Positions 63,756 through 64,000 of a DNA stretch of 64,000 bases are shown here, piece by piece (position 1 is the stretch's first letter; each line of letters opens with the position of its first letter). The notes below the pieces were generated by a model that saw only the letters and a program-made list of their open reading frames with translations, had not been told where the DNA came from and made no database searches. A program made the position numbers and the translations under genes. The stretch is from Alicycliphilus denitrificans K601. GTDB lineage: Bacteria; Pseudomonadota; Gammaproteobacteria; Burkholderiales; Burkholderiaceae_C. The stretch is taken from contig NC_015422.1 of assembly GCF_000204645.1 (NCBI RefSeq), positions 1,753,001 to 1,817,000 of the forward strand. Reading direction: 5' to 3'.

Positions 63756-64000
63756 ATGAATCGCGCCCAACTCGTCGAAATCCTGGCCTCCAAGAACGAC
63801 CTGTCCAAGACTGCTGCCAACGCTGTCCTCGAAACCTTGACCGAAACCATCCAGACGGCGGTGAAGAAGGGCGATACCGTTCAACTGGTCGGCTTCGGCA
63901 CCTTCAAGTCTGCCAAGCGTGCAGCGCGCACTGGCAAGAACCCCGCCACCGGCGCAGCCCTGAAGATCCCCGCATCGACCGTGCCGAAGTTCGTGCCGGG
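63756..64000 (+). CDS. hup: HU-family DNA-binding protein (3'-truncated by window edge)
   Basis: The first 81 codons of a histone-like HU protein are visible: MNRAQLVEILASKNDLSKTAA, a helical dimerisation region, VQLVGFGTFK and the DNA-binding arm RAARTGKNPATGAALKIPAS with the intercalating Pro in GKNPATG. HU bends DNA and organises the nucleoid. The ATG at 63756 is the family start; an in-frame ATG at 63723 would add 11 residues. There is no clear Shine-Dalgarno before 63756. The last ten or so residues lie beyond the window. Confidence 0.95.
   Translation, partial: MNRAQLVEILASKNDLSKTAANAVLETLTETIQTAVKKGDTVQLVGFGTFKSAKRAARTGKNPATGAALKIPASTVPKFVP

Noticed and set aside
63630..63884. An 84-codon minus-strand frame overlapping the HU gene
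   Set aside because: It is antisense to a highly conserved HU coding sequence and its promoter, with no recognisable domain.

Overview
The window is GC-rich chromosomal DNA from a betaproteobacterium, almost certainly a member of the Comamonadaceae (Acidovorax/Alicycliphilus/Comamonas-like). The evidence is the codon use, many orphan Bug-type tripartite tricarboxylate binding proteins without TctA/TctB partners, EF-P with an arginine at the modification site next to EarP, and several copies of the short hairpin repeat typical of this family. This placement is by recognition, not by database search.

Layout. 1-4436: end of an unidentified membrane protein, then an RND adaptor and a heavy-metal-type RND pump. 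4470-10903: PEP synthase (ppsA) with its divergent regulatory kinase/phosphorylase (ppsR), a two-part sodium:solute symporter and a small unknown protein. 10970-22253: a fatty-acyl catabolic island with two acyl-CoA dehydrogenases, AMACR-type racemase, acyl-CoA ligase, thiolase, enoyl-CoA hydratase, SDR dehydrogenase, an orphan periplasmic binding protein and an AraC-type regulator. A conserved 44-bp element precedes both transcription units of this island. 22288-23586: an IS481-family element with a frameshifted transposase, flanked by a 7-bp duplication, sitting beside the efp terminator. 23637-25433: efp and earP. 25430-34153: LysR-controlled acid-CoA modules (CoA transferases, HMG-CoA-lyase-like enzyme, acyl-CoA dehydrogenase, two Bug proteins).

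34257-51127 is a complete histidine-utilisation (hut) locus: HutH, HutU, HutI, HutF and HutG (the formylglutamate route), HutD, two HutC-type GntR repressors, an IclR regulator, and three different transporters (NMT1-type ABC, NCS1 permease, polar-amino-acid ABC). Four HutC-like operators (core TGTATAGACA or TGTATATACA) mark the promoters and tie the NMT1-type ABC operon to the regulon. A 264-bp element made of two inverted stem-loop units lies between hutD and hutI and supplies the apparent hutI start codon.

51124-52651: murI and a DUF938 methyltransferase. 52852-58769: a LysR-linked sugar-acid/keto-acid operon (Bug, UxaA-family dehydratase, semialdehyde dehydrogenase, HpaI-type aldolase). 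58771-62050: patatin-like lipoprotein and a tartrate/D-malate dehydrogenase with a divergent LysR. 62067-64000: TerB/DUF697 protein, the relic of a response regulator, and the start of an HU gene cut by the window edge.

The most interesting points are the structured inverted element at hutI, the duplicated promoter element of the acyl-CoA island, and the operator-defined extension of the hut regulon.
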